NCBI GenBank assembly: GCA_037384225.1
Contig: JARROD010000005.1
Span: 1-30,267, forward strand
Reading direction: 5' to 3'
DNA from: JARROD01 sp037384225
Lineage (GTDB): Bacteria; Pseudomonadota; Gammaproteobacteria; Pseudomonadales; Cellvibrionaceae
DNA length: 30,267 bases
The position numbers and the translations under genes were made by a program. Shown in pieces: positions 7,745 through 15,954 of the stretch. The notes below the pieces were generated by a model. That model was not told the origin of the DNA and did not search any database. It was given only the letters and a program-made list of their open reading frames with translations. Each line of letters begins with the position of its first letter. The first letter of the stretch is position 1.

Positions 7745-7776
7745 ATTGGGCGTTTAATTGTAGGGCAGAGCACTAG
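7745..7776 (+). repeat. Family C 32-nt repeat, copy 1
   Basis: This 32-base stretch matches 21950-21981 at 28 positions. The best conserved parts are GGGCGTTTAATTG and GCACTAG. Both copies are in the same orientation and lie in the last 30-100 bases before a rightward gene (the secreted protein at 7805 and ftsK at 22075). It could be a regulator site or a fragment of a larger dispersed repeat. Confidence 0.55.
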
Positions 7777-7804
7777 AAACAAAATGTTGCAATAAGGGTA
7801 ATTT

Positions 7805-8461
7805 ATGCGTCAACTGTTTTTTGTAATCAGCTTGATTTTGTCTTCTGCTAAGGTGGCGGCTGATCTTGAAGGGGTTTTTCTGATCAATAATAAAACACAA
7901 CTGATCCTATACTACCGGGATGATCAGCATATCCGCATAGATATGAGCGATAAAAGCTATATGCTCATAACTGACAAGACTGTCTATGCGCTGACTCGCA
8001 GCGGTAGTGGCTGGATGGCTATGGATATGAATCAAATGGCGGGGCTCACCCATCTGATTGCAGGTGCTAATACCGGTGTAAACTGGAGCAACGTAATCTT
8101 TACTCCTCTGAATGAAACAGAAATTGTGGCGGGCTACAAAGGGCAGGTCTATACCCTGCAGGCTAAGGTGGATGGCAAGCTTGAAAAACGGGAGGTGGTG
8201 ATGTGCAAAGACAAGGAGGTGGTAACGTTGCAGAAGGCTTTGATAAAAATGTCGGAAAAAACGGCAAAAGCGGTGGGGATGAGTCACGAACTCGACTTTA
8301 AATCCTTGCAGCGCACTGCAGCCGCCAATGATATAGGCGGCTTGTTGAGGGTGGAGCAGGACTTGGTCCTGCAGAATATAAAAACGGTTGTTAAAGATCT
8401 CTCTTTTTATGAGTTTCCGAAAAATACCCAGACAATGGAAGTGCCTTCAGTTTTTAAATAG
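7805..8461 (+). CDS. Secreted or periplasmic protein of unknown function
   Basis: I do not recognise this family. The 218-residue product starts with a clear signal peptide, MRQLFFVISLILSSAKVAA, with likely cleavage after residue 19 before DLEG, so the mature part should be periplasmic or outer-membrane linked; there is no lipobox cysteine. The mature N-terminal half has short alternating hydrophobic strands (QLILYYRDDQHIRIDM, SYMLITDKTVYALT), suggesting a beta-sandwich-like fold, and the C-terminal part is more helical. The ATG is preceded by AAGGG at a good distance. The end overlaps the convergent roxA gene by 15 bases, and no terminator is visible between them. It follows the thioesterase by 115 bases that include a family C repeat. 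Confidence 0.75.
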   Translation: MRQLFFVISLILSSAKVAADLEGVFLINNKTQLILYYRDDQHIRIDMSDKSYMLITDKTVYALTRSGSGWMAMDMNQMAGLTHLIAGANTGVNWSNVIFTPLNETEIVAGYKGQVYTLQAKVDGKLEKREVVMCKDKEVVTLQKALIKMSEKTAKAVGMSHELDFKSLQRTAAANDIGGLLRVEQDLVLQNIKTVVKDLSFYEFPKNTQTMEVPSVFK

Positions 8462-9622
8462 TGATTTTGTTTCCAGGCAGCTGCTGTTGAGTAACTGAGT
8501 CAGTACGGCCAATGCCTCGGGGTTGTGTAGAAACGGGGCGAATTCGCCCCCGCAAAACCGGCTTTTTCCACACAGGGTTTTGGCCAGTGCCAGTGGGCAG
8601 GCGAGACCTTCCCCATCGACGAACAGTTCCGCGCCCTCCGGGGTGCGTCGATAGGCAAAGCGCGAGCCAAGGTGCCACTGGATTTGTATCTGTGCCTGTA
8701 CCAATAACTCGGCACAGGTTTGAGGAGTCAGGGGCGATTGCAACGGCGGCTCCGGCAGTGGGTATTTAGGCTGGGTCATATAGCGGCCGAACCAGTTGGC
8801 GATCTGCTGTGGTTGATCCAGATACTGTCTGAGTATTCGCTGAACCTGTTCGATGCTGCGATCATCCAGTTCCCCTGGGTTGTTTGGAAATTTCCCGCCA
8901 GGATCCTGAAATCGGCGTTGTTCAGCCAGAGAAGCCGCCAATTCCTGACTGAACTCTCCCAAAATGTCGGCGTGACTCGGGGCGCGAAAGCCGATCGAAT
9001 AGGTCATACAATCGTCGCCTTCGGCAATTCCCCAGTGCGCTATTTGCGGTGGGATATAGAGTAGGTCTCCTGGTTCCAGAAGCCATTCATCAACCGCTTC
9101 AAAACTGGCCAGTATGTCGAGGTCTGTACCGGGTAGACGCAGGCTCTGGGAGTCGCAGCGCTGCCCGATTTGCCAGCGCCGGGTACCGTTTGCCTGGAGC
9201 AAAAACACATCGTAGTGGTCAAAGTGGGGGCCAACACTGCCCTGATCAGCGGCGTAGCTGATCATAATATCGTCCAAGCGCCAGTTGGGAATAAAGCGAA
9301 AATAGTCCAGCAATGCGTGTACTTCCGGCACCCACTGGTCGACCGCCTGCACCAGCAGTGTCCAGTGACTGGTCGGTAGTTCTTGGAAGGTGGTTTCGCT
9401 GAAAGGGCCATGCAGCAGCTCCCAGGGGCTGTGACCACCCCGTTCCAACACGATACGGGATTCCACGTCTTGTTCCAGTGCCAGTCCCGCCAATTCGTCG
9501 GCTGAAAGTGGGGCCCGGAAATCGGGTAGCGCTCGGCGCGCCAGCAGAGGCTTACGCTGCCAGTATTGACTCAAAAAACGCTCAATGGGCAGTTCGCCCA
9601 AACGGGATAGAGGGGGCGGCAT
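8447..9622 (-). CDS. roxA: Ribosomal oxygenase RoxA, cupin 4 family (50S protein L16 arginine hydroxylase)
   Basis: RoxA/YcfD is a JmjC-type Fe(II)- and 2-oxoglutarate-dependent oxygenase that hydroxylates an arginine of ribosomal protein L16. The 391-residue product matches family length and has the metal triad His133, Asp135 (in GPHFDHYDVFLL) and His196 (PPQIAHWGIA), followed by the family block YSIGFRAPSH. A C-terminal winged-helix-like region completes it. The ATG at 9622 has GAGGA nine bases before it. It is the last gene of the leftward group rluE-mnmA-hflD-purB-roxA, 56 bases after purB, as in many pseudomonads. Confidence 0.9.
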   Translation of the reverse strand: MPPPLSRLGELPIERFLSQYWQRKPLLARRALPDFRAPLSADELAGLALEQDVESRIVLERGGHSPWELLHGPFSETTFQELPTSHWTLLVQAVDQWVPEVHALLDYFRFIPNWRLDDIMISYAADQGSVGPHFDHYDVFLLQANGTRRWQIGQRCDSQSLRLPGTDLDILASFEAVDEWLLEPGDLLYIPPQIAHWGIAEGDDCMTYSIGFRAPSHADILGEFSQELAASLAEQRRFQDPGGKFPNNPGELDDRSIEQVQRILRQYLDQPQQIANWFGRYMTQPKYPLPEPPLQSPLTPQTCAELLVQAQIQIQWHLGSRFAYRRTPEGAELFVDGEGLACPLALAKTLCGKSRFCGGEFAPFLHNPEALAVLTQLLNSSCLETKSLFKN

Positions 9623-9678
9623 ACAACCTGGTCCTCGGTTTTACTGCGGCTGTCGGCAAACACCAACGGCCGCAGCCG

Positions 9679-11043
9679 CTATAAATTATTGGCCTGTTGA
9701 TCGGCATTACCAATGTAATTGGCGGGCGTCAACGCACGCATGGCCGCTTTACCCTGTTCCGGTATGTCCAGGGTTTCGACAAAATTTTGGATGACTTCCC
9801 TCGTAATCGCCTGGCCTCGGGTCAATGCTTTGAGCTTTTCATAGGGCGATTCGACATTGTAGCGGCGCATAATGGTCTGGATGGGTTCGGCCAGTACCTC
9901 CCAACTGTTGTCCAGGTCCGCGGCGAGGCGCTCGCGGTTGATTTCGAGCTTGCCGATACCTTTCAGGGTGGAAGCAAAGGCGATGGCGCTATAGCCGAAA
10001 CCCACCCCCATATTGCGCAATACGGTGGAGTCGGTTAAGTCGCGCTGCCAGCGCGATATCGGTAATTTGGTGGCGAGATGTGCAAACACGGCATTGGCGA
10101 GGCCGAGGTTGCCTTCCGAGTTCTCGAAATCGATTGGATTGACCTTGTGCGGCATAGTGGAAGAGCCGATTTCGCCGGCAACGGTTTTTTGTTTAAAGTA
10201 GCCGAGCGAAATATACCCCCAGATGTCCCGGTTAAAATCGATCAGTACAGTGTTAAACCGGGATAGAGCATCGAACAATTCGGCGATATAGTCGTGGGGT
10301 TCGATTTGCGTGGTATAGGGGTTCCAGGTCAAACCCAATCCCGTTACCAGCGTCTGTGCATTGGCTTGCCAGTCCACTTCCGGGTAAGCGGCCAGATGGG
10401 CGTTGTAGTTGCCTACGGCGCCGTTGATTTTTCCCAAGAGTTCTATTTGTTGCACCTGTTCGATCTGTCGCTGCAGGCGCGCGGCGAAATTGGCCAATTC
10501 TTTGCCGACAGTGGTGGGAGATGCGGTCTGTCCGTGGGTGCGCGAAAGCATGGGGTCTGCGGCGTAACGGTTTGCCATGGCAGCGATGGCTGCAGCAACT
10601 TCCCGCATCTGAGTCAATAATAGCTTGCGGCCCGCCTTCAGCATTAATGCGTGGGAGAGATTGTTAATATCTTCGGACGTGCAGGCAAAGTGGACGAATT
10701 CCTTGACGGCATTGAGTTCAGGGTTATTGCCAAATGCTTCCTTAATGAAATATTCCACTGCTTTAACGTCGTGATTGGTCGTGCGCTCAATTTCTTTAAT
10801 CCGCATCGCGTCGGCTTCACAGAAGTTTTCTACAATGCTATTCAAATGTTTTTGCGCTGCGTCGCTGAAGGGGGTTACTTCGGTTACCTGTTCGTGAGCG
10901 GCAAGCTGTTGCAGCCAGCGTACCTCGACTTCAACACGGAAACGGATCAGGCCAAATTCGCTGAAAATATCGCGGAATTCGGCGGTTTTGCTGCCATAAC
11001 GACCGTCTATAGGAGAAACTGCGGTAAGTGAGGAGAGTTCCAT
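9679..11043 (-). CDS. purB: Adenylosuccinate lyase
   Basis: PurB catalyses two steps of purine synthesis: release of fumarate from SAICAR and from adenylosuccinate. The 454-residue product belongs to the E. coli-type branch. It has the catalytic histidine region SRTHGQTASPTT (His170) and the flexible signature loop GSSTMPHKVNPIDFEN at about 294-309, with the catalytic serine. The N-terminus MELSSLTAVSPIDGRY is typical, so the start at 11043 is secure. It lies 57 bases after hflD, as in E. coli. Confidence 0.97.
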   Translation of the reverse strand: MELSSLTAVSPIDGRYGSKTAEFRDIFSEFGLIRFRVEVEVRWLQQLAAHEQVTEVTPFSDAAQKHLNSIVENFCEADAMRIKEIERTTNHDVKAVEYFIKEAFGNNPELNAVKEFVHFACTSEDINNLSHALMLKAGRKLLLTQMREVAAAIAAMANRYAADPMLSRTHGQTASPTTVGKELANFAARLQRQIEQVQQIELLGKINGAVGNYNAHLAAYPEVDWQANAQTLVTGLGLTWNPYTTQIEPHDYIAELFDALSRFNTVLIDFNRDIWGYISLGYFKQKTVAGEIGSSTMPHKVNPIDFENSEGNLGLANAVFAHLATKLPISRWQRDLTDSTVLRNMGVGFGYSAIAFASTLKGIGKLEINRERLAADLDNSWEVLAEPIQTIMRRYNVESPYEKLKALTRGQAITREVIQNFVETLDIPEQGKAAMRALTPANYIGNADQQANNL

Positions 11044-11100
11044 AAAAGGTTAACCGTATTCGCTAGAGAATGGATGCCATATTTGGGGTTGATTAACAAA

Positions 11101-11781
11101 TTAGCCACTGTGGTGTATCGATCGCAGCAGGTTGTCGGCACATACCGAGAGTTTGTTACGCTGCACAATCATTTGCCAGCGCTTGCCGCCCACCTGCCGC
11201 CACAGGATTGCGGCCCTGACGCCGGCAAAGAGCAGGGTGCGGACCTGGTTGGCGATACGGGGTTGCTGAAGGTAATTGTAATCGCCTGTCACCTGAATTC
11301 GAAATTTAAAAGTACTCAAGGTGTCGCTGTAGATTCCAGCCAGATTCGCTATAACGTTCTCATGGGTAGTGGAGAAGTGCTCGGCCTGTTGGCTGGCATG
11401 CTGTATCCGGCTACGAATGACTTGCAGCATATCCTGGCGCCGGTTGAGTTTTTTCTGCAAGTGAAGCACGCCTAACACGTAGCGCAGAGTGTCGGCATAG
11501 TCTTTGTTGCGGTGGTGCCGCAACAGGTCGCTGAGGACTTTTAGTCCCAACTCAAGATGCCTGCGACCACTGAATACTTGCTCGGCGGATTCGGGCTGGA
11601 TTTGGAACAAGCTTTCCACACAGACGCGGAACGGTTCGGCAGGTGTATAGCCGGTTTTGGCCAGTTGCTCTACCAGCGCCGCAGCCTGAAACACGCCGGC
11701 GAGCGCCAGGGTGATACTTTCCCATTTGTTCTGCTGTATAGACTGCAATGGCTTAAACCTCTGATCCTGCTTGGCTTTCAA
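11101..11781 (-). CDS. hflD: HflD, membrane-associated regulator next to mnmA
   Basis: HflD is a helical inner-membrane-associated protein, known in E. coli as a modulator of lambda lysogenisation through CII; its normal cellular role is unsettled. The product carries the family blocks ITLALAGVFQAAALVEQLA, LAGIYSDTLSTFKFRIQVTG and RTLLFAGVRAAILWRQVGGKRW. With ATG 11781 it has 226 residues and overlaps mnmA by 29 bases. An in-frame TTG at 11748, preceded by AGAGG nine bases earlier and lying just after the mnmA stop, would give 215 residues, closer to the E. coli length of 213, and may be the true start. Confidence 0.9.
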   Translation of the reverse strand: MKAKQDQRFKPLQSIQQNKWESITLALAGVFQAAALVEQLAKTGYTPAEPFRVCVESLFQIQPESAEQVFSGRRHLELGLKVLSDLLRHHRNKDYADTLRYVLGVLHLQKKLNRRQDMLQVIRSRIQHASQQAEHFSTTHENVIANLAGIYSDTLSTFKFRIQVTGDYNYLQQPRIANQVRTLLFAGVRAAILWRQVGGKRWQMIVQRNKLSVCADNLLRSIHHSG

Positions 11782-12880
11782 TGACTGCGCCGCCGAGGCA
11801 GATGTCGTCGTCGTAGAAAACCACTGACTGGCCGGGGGTTATTGCGCGTTGAGGGTGGTCAAAGTGTACTGTCAGGGTATCGGGGCCGCTGCAGACTACC
11901 TTGCAGGGTTGGTCACTTTGCCGATAGCGGGTTTTTGCACAGCAACTCAGCGCCGCGTTGGCGGGCAGGGGAGAGCCGTTTATCCAGTGAACCTGCCGGG
12001 CGGTGAGGGAACTGCTGTACAGCAAGGGGTGATCGGAGCCCTGCACGGCTAACAGAACGTTGCGCTGCAGGTCTTTGCCGGCCACGTACCAGGGCGCTTC
12101 GCCGGTGCCTTTGACGCCTCCGATACCGAGCCCCTGGCGTTGACCGATAGTGTGGTACATAAGACCGTTGTGACGGCCGATAACCTCGCCCTCCGGTGTT
12201 TTTATATCTCCAGGCTGTGCGGGCAGGTATTGTTGCAGAAAGTCTTTAAAACGGCGTTCGCCGATAAAGCAGATGCCGGTGCTGTCTTTCTTGCTATGGG
12301 TTATAAGATCGTGCTCCCGGGCGAGCTGGCGCACCTGGGGTTTAGGCAGAGTGCCGAGAGGGAATAGCGTCTGACTGAATTCGCTAGCACCGACCGCGTG
12401 CAGAAAGTAACTCTGGTCTTTATTGGTATCGAGTCCTTTAAGCAACAGCGTCCGGCCACCGCGATCGAGGCGGCGTGCGTAGTGGCCGGTGGCGATAAGG
12501 TCCGCACCGAGCTCGCGGGCGTACTCCAGGAACACTTTAAATTTAATTTCGCGGTTGCACAGAATGTCGGGATTAGGGGTTCGGCCAGCTTGGTATTCGG
12601 CCAGAAAATGTTCAAAAACGTTATCCCAGTATTCGGCAGCAAAGTTGATGGTATGTAGAGGGATTCCGAGTTTGCCGCAAACAGCCTGGGCGTCGGCGAG
12701 GTCGGCTTTGGCGGTGCAGTATTCGGTGCCGTCATCTTCGTCCCAATTTTTCATAAACAGACCTTCAACGCGGTACCCCTGCTGCTGCAGCAACAGAGCC
12801 GATACCGAGGAGTCGACACCGCCGGACATGCCGACGATAACGCGTTGTTTAGAAACAAGAGCTTGAGAAGGTTCGTTCAT
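11753..12880 (-). CDS. mnmA: tRNA 2-thiouridylase MnmA
   Basis: MnmA uses ATP and sulfur from the Tus relay to make 2-thiouridine at position 34 of tRNA for Lys, Glu and Gln. The 375-residue product shows the PP-loop SGGVDSS at 19-25, the catalytic cysteine Cys108 in NPDILCNREIKF, and the second cysteine Cys204 in STGICFIGERRF. The end is intact (SVVFYDDDICLGGAVIE). It is followed by hflD with an overlap or near-contact, so the two are probably translated together. Confidence 0.96.
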   Translation of the reverse strand: MNEPSQALVSKQRVIVGMSGGVDSSVSALLLQQQGYRVEGLFMKNWDEDDGTEYCTAKADLADAQAVCGKLGIPLHTINFAAEYWDNVFEHFLAEYQAGRTPNPDILCNREIKFKVFLEYARELGADLIATGHYARRLDRGGRTLLLKGLDTNKDQSYFLHAVGASEFSQTLFPLGTLPKPQVRQLAREHDLITHSKKDSTGICFIGERRFKDFLQQYLPAQPGDIKTPEGEVIGRHNGLMYHTIGQRQGLGIGGVKGTGEAPWYVAGKDLQRNVLLAVQGSDHPLLYSSSLTARQVHWINGSPLPANAALSCCAKTRYRQSDQPCKVVCSGPDTLTVHFDHPQRAITPGQSVVFYDDDICLGGAVIESQAGSEV

Positions 12881-12918
12881 ACCAGATTCAAACGCATAGC
12901 CACCAAAGGGCGGCTATT

Positions 12919-13032
12919 CTACCTGTGCTCGTAAACCAGGTCCAAGGGGTAATGCTTTCCGTCCCGGTAATCGCGGATGACTTTCAGTACCAATGGGCTG
13001 CGCAATTGGTTGTTTTGCGCTGGTCGTGCTGA
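12919..13032 (-). pseudogene. Remnant of a Nudix hydrolase gene (NudJ-like C-terminus)
   Basis: Directly after the rluE stop the same frame runs open for 37 codons to a TAG at 12919-12921. Its translation contains LRSPLVLKVIRDYRDGKHYP followed by LDLVYEHR, which resembles the conserved C-terminal tail of NudJ-type Nudix hydrolases (SPLV...Y..G..YPL). NudJ lies between rluE and mnmA in E. coli and pseudomonads, exactly this place. The Nudix box and the rest of the domain are missing, and there is no plausible start. The natural reading is a deletion that removed most of nudJ, joining its 3' end to rluE. The similarity is recalled, not computed. Confidence 0.6.
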
Positions 13033-13650
13033 TTACAGCGTCGAATTGCGACCGGCTTTGGAGCTGTGGTTAGGAAACCTGGTTTTCTTGTGCTGTGATT
13101 GCATAGGCAAGTATACCGTTTCGACTTTGTATTCCCCGGGGCCGAGGTCGCACAGGCGCCAATCACCGATGCGGGTGCGAATCAGGCGTAGCGTCGGGTA
13201 CCCCACGGCGGCGGTCATACGTCGCACCTGGCGGTTTTTGCCTTCGCTGATTGTCAACTGCAACCAACGGGTGGGGATCTTATCCCGCTGCCGCACCGGT
13301 GGGTTGCGAGGCGCTAGCGTTGGCGGGGTGATCAGATGGACGCCGGCAGGTCGGGTGAGTCCATCTTTTAGCATAACCCCCCGGCGCAATTGACTGATAG
13401 CGGTTTCAGTGACTGCGCCTTCTACCTGTACCCAGTAAGTTTTGGCGAGCTTATACCTGGGGTGGCTAATTTTGTGTTGCAGTTTTCCGTCATCCGTCAA
13501 CAGCAGCAGCCCTTCGGAATCGCGATCCAGTCGGCCGGCGGGGTAGATTCCCGGGATGTCAATATAGTCACTCAGGGTCGGGCGGCCTGATGCATCACTG
13601 AACTGGCTGAGCACACCGTAGGGTTTGTGAAAAAATATCAATTTTGCCAT
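13033..13650 (-). CDS. rluE: 23S rRNA pseudouridine synthase RluE (RsuA/RluE family)
   Basis: Family members isomerise uridine in rRNA; RluE of E. coli modifies U2457 of 23S rRNA. The 205-residue product has the RsuA-family catalytic motif GRLDRDSEGLLLLT with Asp42, the block KTYWVQVEG and the C-terminal motif EGKNRQVRRMTAAVGYPTLRLIR. There is no N-terminal S4 domain, as in RluE. The last 20 or so residues, after VYLP, are polar and look non-conserved; the stop adjoins a nudJ remnant in the same frame, so the C-terminus may have been remodelled by the deletion. It is divergent from icd. Confidence 0.92.
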   Translation of the reverse strand: MAKLIFFHKPYGVLSQFSDASGRPTLSDYIDIPGIYPAGRLDRDSEGLLLLTDDGKLQHKISHPRYKLAKTYWVQVEGAVTETAISQLRRGVMLKDGLTRPAGVHLITPPTLAPRNPPVRQRDKIPTRWLQLTISEGKNRQVRRMTAAVGYPTLRLIRTRIGDWRLCDLGPGEYKVETVYLPMQSQHKKTRFPNHSSKAGRNSTL

Positions 13651-13727
13651 AGGGGTTGTTGCTCAGAAAGTGTGGGTTTGTAATTTAACTACAAAAGTAG
13701 CAGGGAAAATGTTACAATCGGTAGGAT

Positions 13728-13757
13728 TTGCCAAATCGTAAGATATAAACCTAAGAT
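13728..13757 (+). promoter_or_regulatory. Possible icd promoter
   Basis: In the 247-base gap between rluE and icd, TTGCCA at 13728-13733 is followed after 18 bases by TAAGAT at 13752-13757. These match the sigma-70 hexamers at five and four positions. It would leave a leader of about 135 bases. The call is weak; the gap is AT-rich and other hexamers are possible. Confidence 0.25.
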
Positions 13758-13897
13758 TAAACCAGTGTATATCGAAAAGTGGCCAATTGTAGGTCTAATA
13801 AGTAAGAGTCGTAAACCAGGCTTGTTTCGTATACGGCTCCAAGTCATCTATCTATTATATAGTCGAAATCATCTGCTAATTAACGATGGAGTAAATA

Positions 13898-15154
13898 ATG
13901 GGGTATCAGCATATCCAGGTCCCAGCTGAAGGCGACAAAATTACCGCTAACGAAGACTTTTCCCTTAATGTTCCCGACCATCCGATTATTCCCTTTATCG
14001 AAGGTGATGGGATTGGTGTCGATATTACACCCGTGATGAAAAAGGTAACTGATGCTGCTGTGGAAAAAGCCTATGGTGGTAAAAAAGCCATACAGTGGAT
14101 GGAAGTCTTCTGTGGCGAGAAGGCGGCAGAAAAATATGATGGAGACTGGTTTCCCGCTGAAACGCTGGACGCTATAAACGAATATATCGTATCTATAAAA
14201 GGTCCACTGACAACACCCGTGGGTGGCGGTTTTCGCTCTTTGAACGTGGCTTTGCGCCAGGAAATGGATTTGTATGTCTGCCAGCGTCCGGTGCGTTGGT
14301 TTAACGGTGTACCGTCACCGGTAAAGGAGCCCGGCAAGGTTGACATGGTTATTTTCCGGGAGAATTCCGAAGATATTTACGCCGGTATAGAGTGGAAAGC
14401 CGATAGTGATGAAGCCAAAAAAGTGGTTGCGTTCCTCAGAGAAGAGATGGGGGTTACCAAAATCCGCTTTCCCGAGCATGTAGGCATAGGCATCAAGCCG
14501 GTTTCCGCAGAGGGAACCAAGCGCCTGGTTCGCAAGGCTATCCAGTATGCGATTGACCAGGATCAATCCTCTGTGACGCTGGTTCACAAAGGCAACATAA
14601 TGAAGTTTACAGAAGGCGCTTTCTGTGACTGGGGCTATGAGCTGGCCCGCGAAGAATTCGGTGCAGTGGCTCTTGACGGCGGCCCCTGGCACACCATCAA
14701 GAACCCCAGAACGGGTAAAGAGATAGTGATCAAGGATGTGATTGCAGATGCGATGCTGCAACAGATTCTTCTGCGTCCCGCCGAATACAGTGTGATTGCA
14801 ACCCTTAATTTGAACGGAGACTACCTGTCCGACGCACTGGCGGCGCAGGTCGGTGGTATTGGTATTGCTCCCGGAGCCAACCTTTCCGATAAAGTTGCAC
14901 TGTTTGAAGCGACTCACGGCACCGCTCCCAAGTACGCGGGTCAGGATAAGGTAAATCCGGGTTCACTGGTATTGTCGTCGGAAATGATGCTGCGTCATAT
15001 GGGTTGGAATGAGGCCGCGGACCTTGTTATTAAAGGCATGGAAAATGCTATCAACGCTAAGACGGTCACCTATGATTTTGAACGTTTGATGGAGGGTGCA
15101 ACGCTACTGTCCTGCTCGGCGTTCGGAGACGAAGTGATTAAGCACATGGCCTAA
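13898..15154 (+). CDS. icd: NADP-dependent isocitrate dehydrogenase
   Basis: Converts isocitrate to 2-oxoglutarate and carbon dioxide in the citric acid cycle. The 418-residue product aligns along its length with E. coli Icd (416). It keeps the substrate loop GGGFRSLNVALRQEMDLYVC with the serine that IDH kinase/phosphatase phosphorylates in E. coli, FRENSEDIYAGIEW, and the NADP-type determinants Lys and Tyr in HGTAPKYAGQDKVNPGS and Tyr and Arg in TVTYDFERLM. GGAG stands eight bases before the ATG. A strong terminator follows. It is transcribed alone. Confidence 0.97.
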   Translation: MGYQHIQVPAEGDKITANEDFSLNVPDHPIIPFIEGDGIGVDITPVMKKVTDAAVEKAYGGKKAIQWMEVFCGEKAAEKYDGDWFPAETLDAINEYIVSIKGPLTTPVGGGFRSLNVALRQEMDLYVCQRPVRWFNGVPSPVKEPGKVDMVIFRENSEDIYAGIEWKADSDEAKKVVAFLREEMGVTKIRFPEHVGIGIKPVSAEGTKRLVRKAIQYAIDQDQSSVTLVHKGNIMKFTEGAFCDWGYELAREEFGAVALDGGPWHTIKNPRTGKEIVIKDVIADAMLQQILLRPAEYSVIATLNLNGDYLSDALAAQVGGIGIAPGANLSDKVALFEATHGTAPKYAGQDKVNPGSLVLSSEMMLRHMGWNEAADLVIKGMENAINAKTVTYDFERLMEGATLLSCSAFGDEVIKHMA

Positions 15155-15198
15155 TGGTGGCTGTAGGCGTAGAGCCAGTCTGTATAGTAGATACAACA

Positions 15199-15232
15199 CA
15201 AAAACCCCTGCTTTTATAGCCAGGGGTTTTTA
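15199..15232 (+). terminator. Rho-independent terminator of icd
   Basis: A perfect 10-bp stem, AAAACCCCTG (15201-15210) and CAGGGGTTTT (15221-15230), encloses a 10-base loop, and its right arm runs into a T-tract. An A-rich left flank could give some activity in the other direction. The rest of 15155-15375 holds no gene; it contains TGTTG-rich sequence at 15244-15300 and a 32-base imperfect hairpin at 15310-15341. Confidence 0.9.
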
Positions 15233-15375
15233 ATGGTTTAATTTTGTTGCTGTAATTGTTGCGTATTGTTGTAACTGTTGCGTGCAACACCGGATTGTTG
15301 GGCTGCTGTCTCGCTCCCTATAGATATTTATATAGAGCGAGTTTCAGCTGAGTTAGAGTCTTGGCTCTTTTTTGC

Positions 15376-15753
15376 TCATGGGACAGTTTCGAGTTTTGAG
15401 TTCCCTGCAGCGGCCTTCTGCTTATGGCTGAATTGCTTATCAGGATCGCTCTTGTCTGACTCAAGGTTGCTTATTTTTTCAGGGGTTTTTTTCTTATCTC
15501 GATCCTTTCCATTCGAGCTTACTTTTTCATCCGAGCTTGCTTTTTTCGAGGCTGAGATTTGAATATTTGTCGCGTGAAAACCTTTGCTACCCTGAATGAC
15601 TTCAAAGAGCACTTCTTGACCCGCTTTAAGGGTTTTATACCCATCCATTTGGATGGAAGAGTAATGAACGAATAGGTCTTCTCCCCCTTGATCGGGTAAG
15701 ATAAACCCGTAACCCTTGGCGTTGTTAAACCACTTGACGGTACCTGTAGGCAT
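15376..15753 (-). CDS. cspD: Cold-shock domain protein (CspD-like) with a long charged tail
   Basis: A single-stranded nucleic acid binding protein of the cold-shock family. Residues 1-66 are a complete cold-shock domain with RNP1 (KGYGFI) and RNP2 (LFVHYS). The position beside clpS-clpA is that of CspD, which in E. coli is a stationary-phase inhibitor of replication, hence the symbol. Residues about 67-125 form an unusual lysine-, serine- and aspartate-rich tail, probably disordered; E. coli CspD has only 74 residues in all. I start at ATG 15753, with AAGGA eight bases upstream and the standard MPTGTVKWFN N-terminus; a longer reading frame from 15798 adds 15 unconserved residues. Confidence 0.88.
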   Translation of the reverse strand: MPTGTVKWFNNAKGYGFILPDQGGEDLFVHYSSIQMDGYKTLKAGQEVLFEVIQGSKGFHATNIQISASKKASSDEKVSSNGKDRDKKKTPEKISNLESDKSDPDKQFSHKQKAAAGNSKLETVP

Positions 15754-15868
15754 GGCTTGGATCCTTCTATTAGCACTTGAAAAACAAATGCTTTCCAAAC
15801 GGATACTTCATTTGATTAATTCGTTATTCTTGTATTATGAATATCTGTACTACTTGCAAGGACACGTT

Positions 15869-15897
15869 CTTGTAACCAAGAATCAGAAAAATGTCAA
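15869..15897 (-). promoter_or_regulatory. cspD: Putative cspD promoter
   Basis: Read on the minus strand, a perfect TTGACA (15892-15897) is followed after 17 bases by TACAAG (15869-15874). Transcription from here would give cspD a leader of about 105-110 bases, a length typical of cold-shock mRNAs. Confidence 0.45.
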
Positions 15898-15954
15898 GTT
15901 TTTGCCGATAACAGGTAAGAATAGACCACATATAGGGTAAAATGACAAGTTTTT
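15888..15954 (+). repeat. Paired 16-base repeat in the cspD-clpS divergent region
   Basis: AAAATGTCAAGTTTTT at 15888-15903 recurs as AAAATGACAAGTTTTT at 15939-15954, 51 bases apart, close to five helical turns. The left copy covers the proposed -35 box of cspD; the right copy is just before a TACAAT (15960-15965) that could serve clpS. A shared regulator or duplicated promoter elements are both possible. Confidence 0.45.

Noticed and set aside
12977..13393. 138-codon plus-strand frame opposite rluE
   Set aside because: It is antisense to the well-supported rluE gene and shows no protein features.
15276..15289. TGTTGCGTGCAACA palindrome
   Set aside because: Short and in TGTTG-rich sequence; nothing links it to a function.
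15310..15372. Hairpins between icd and cspD (CTCGCTC/GAGCGAG, and AGAG/CTCT before a T-run)
   Set aside because: The first has no T-run in either direction and the second has only a four-base stem on the wrong strand for cspD; icd already has a strong terminator upstream.
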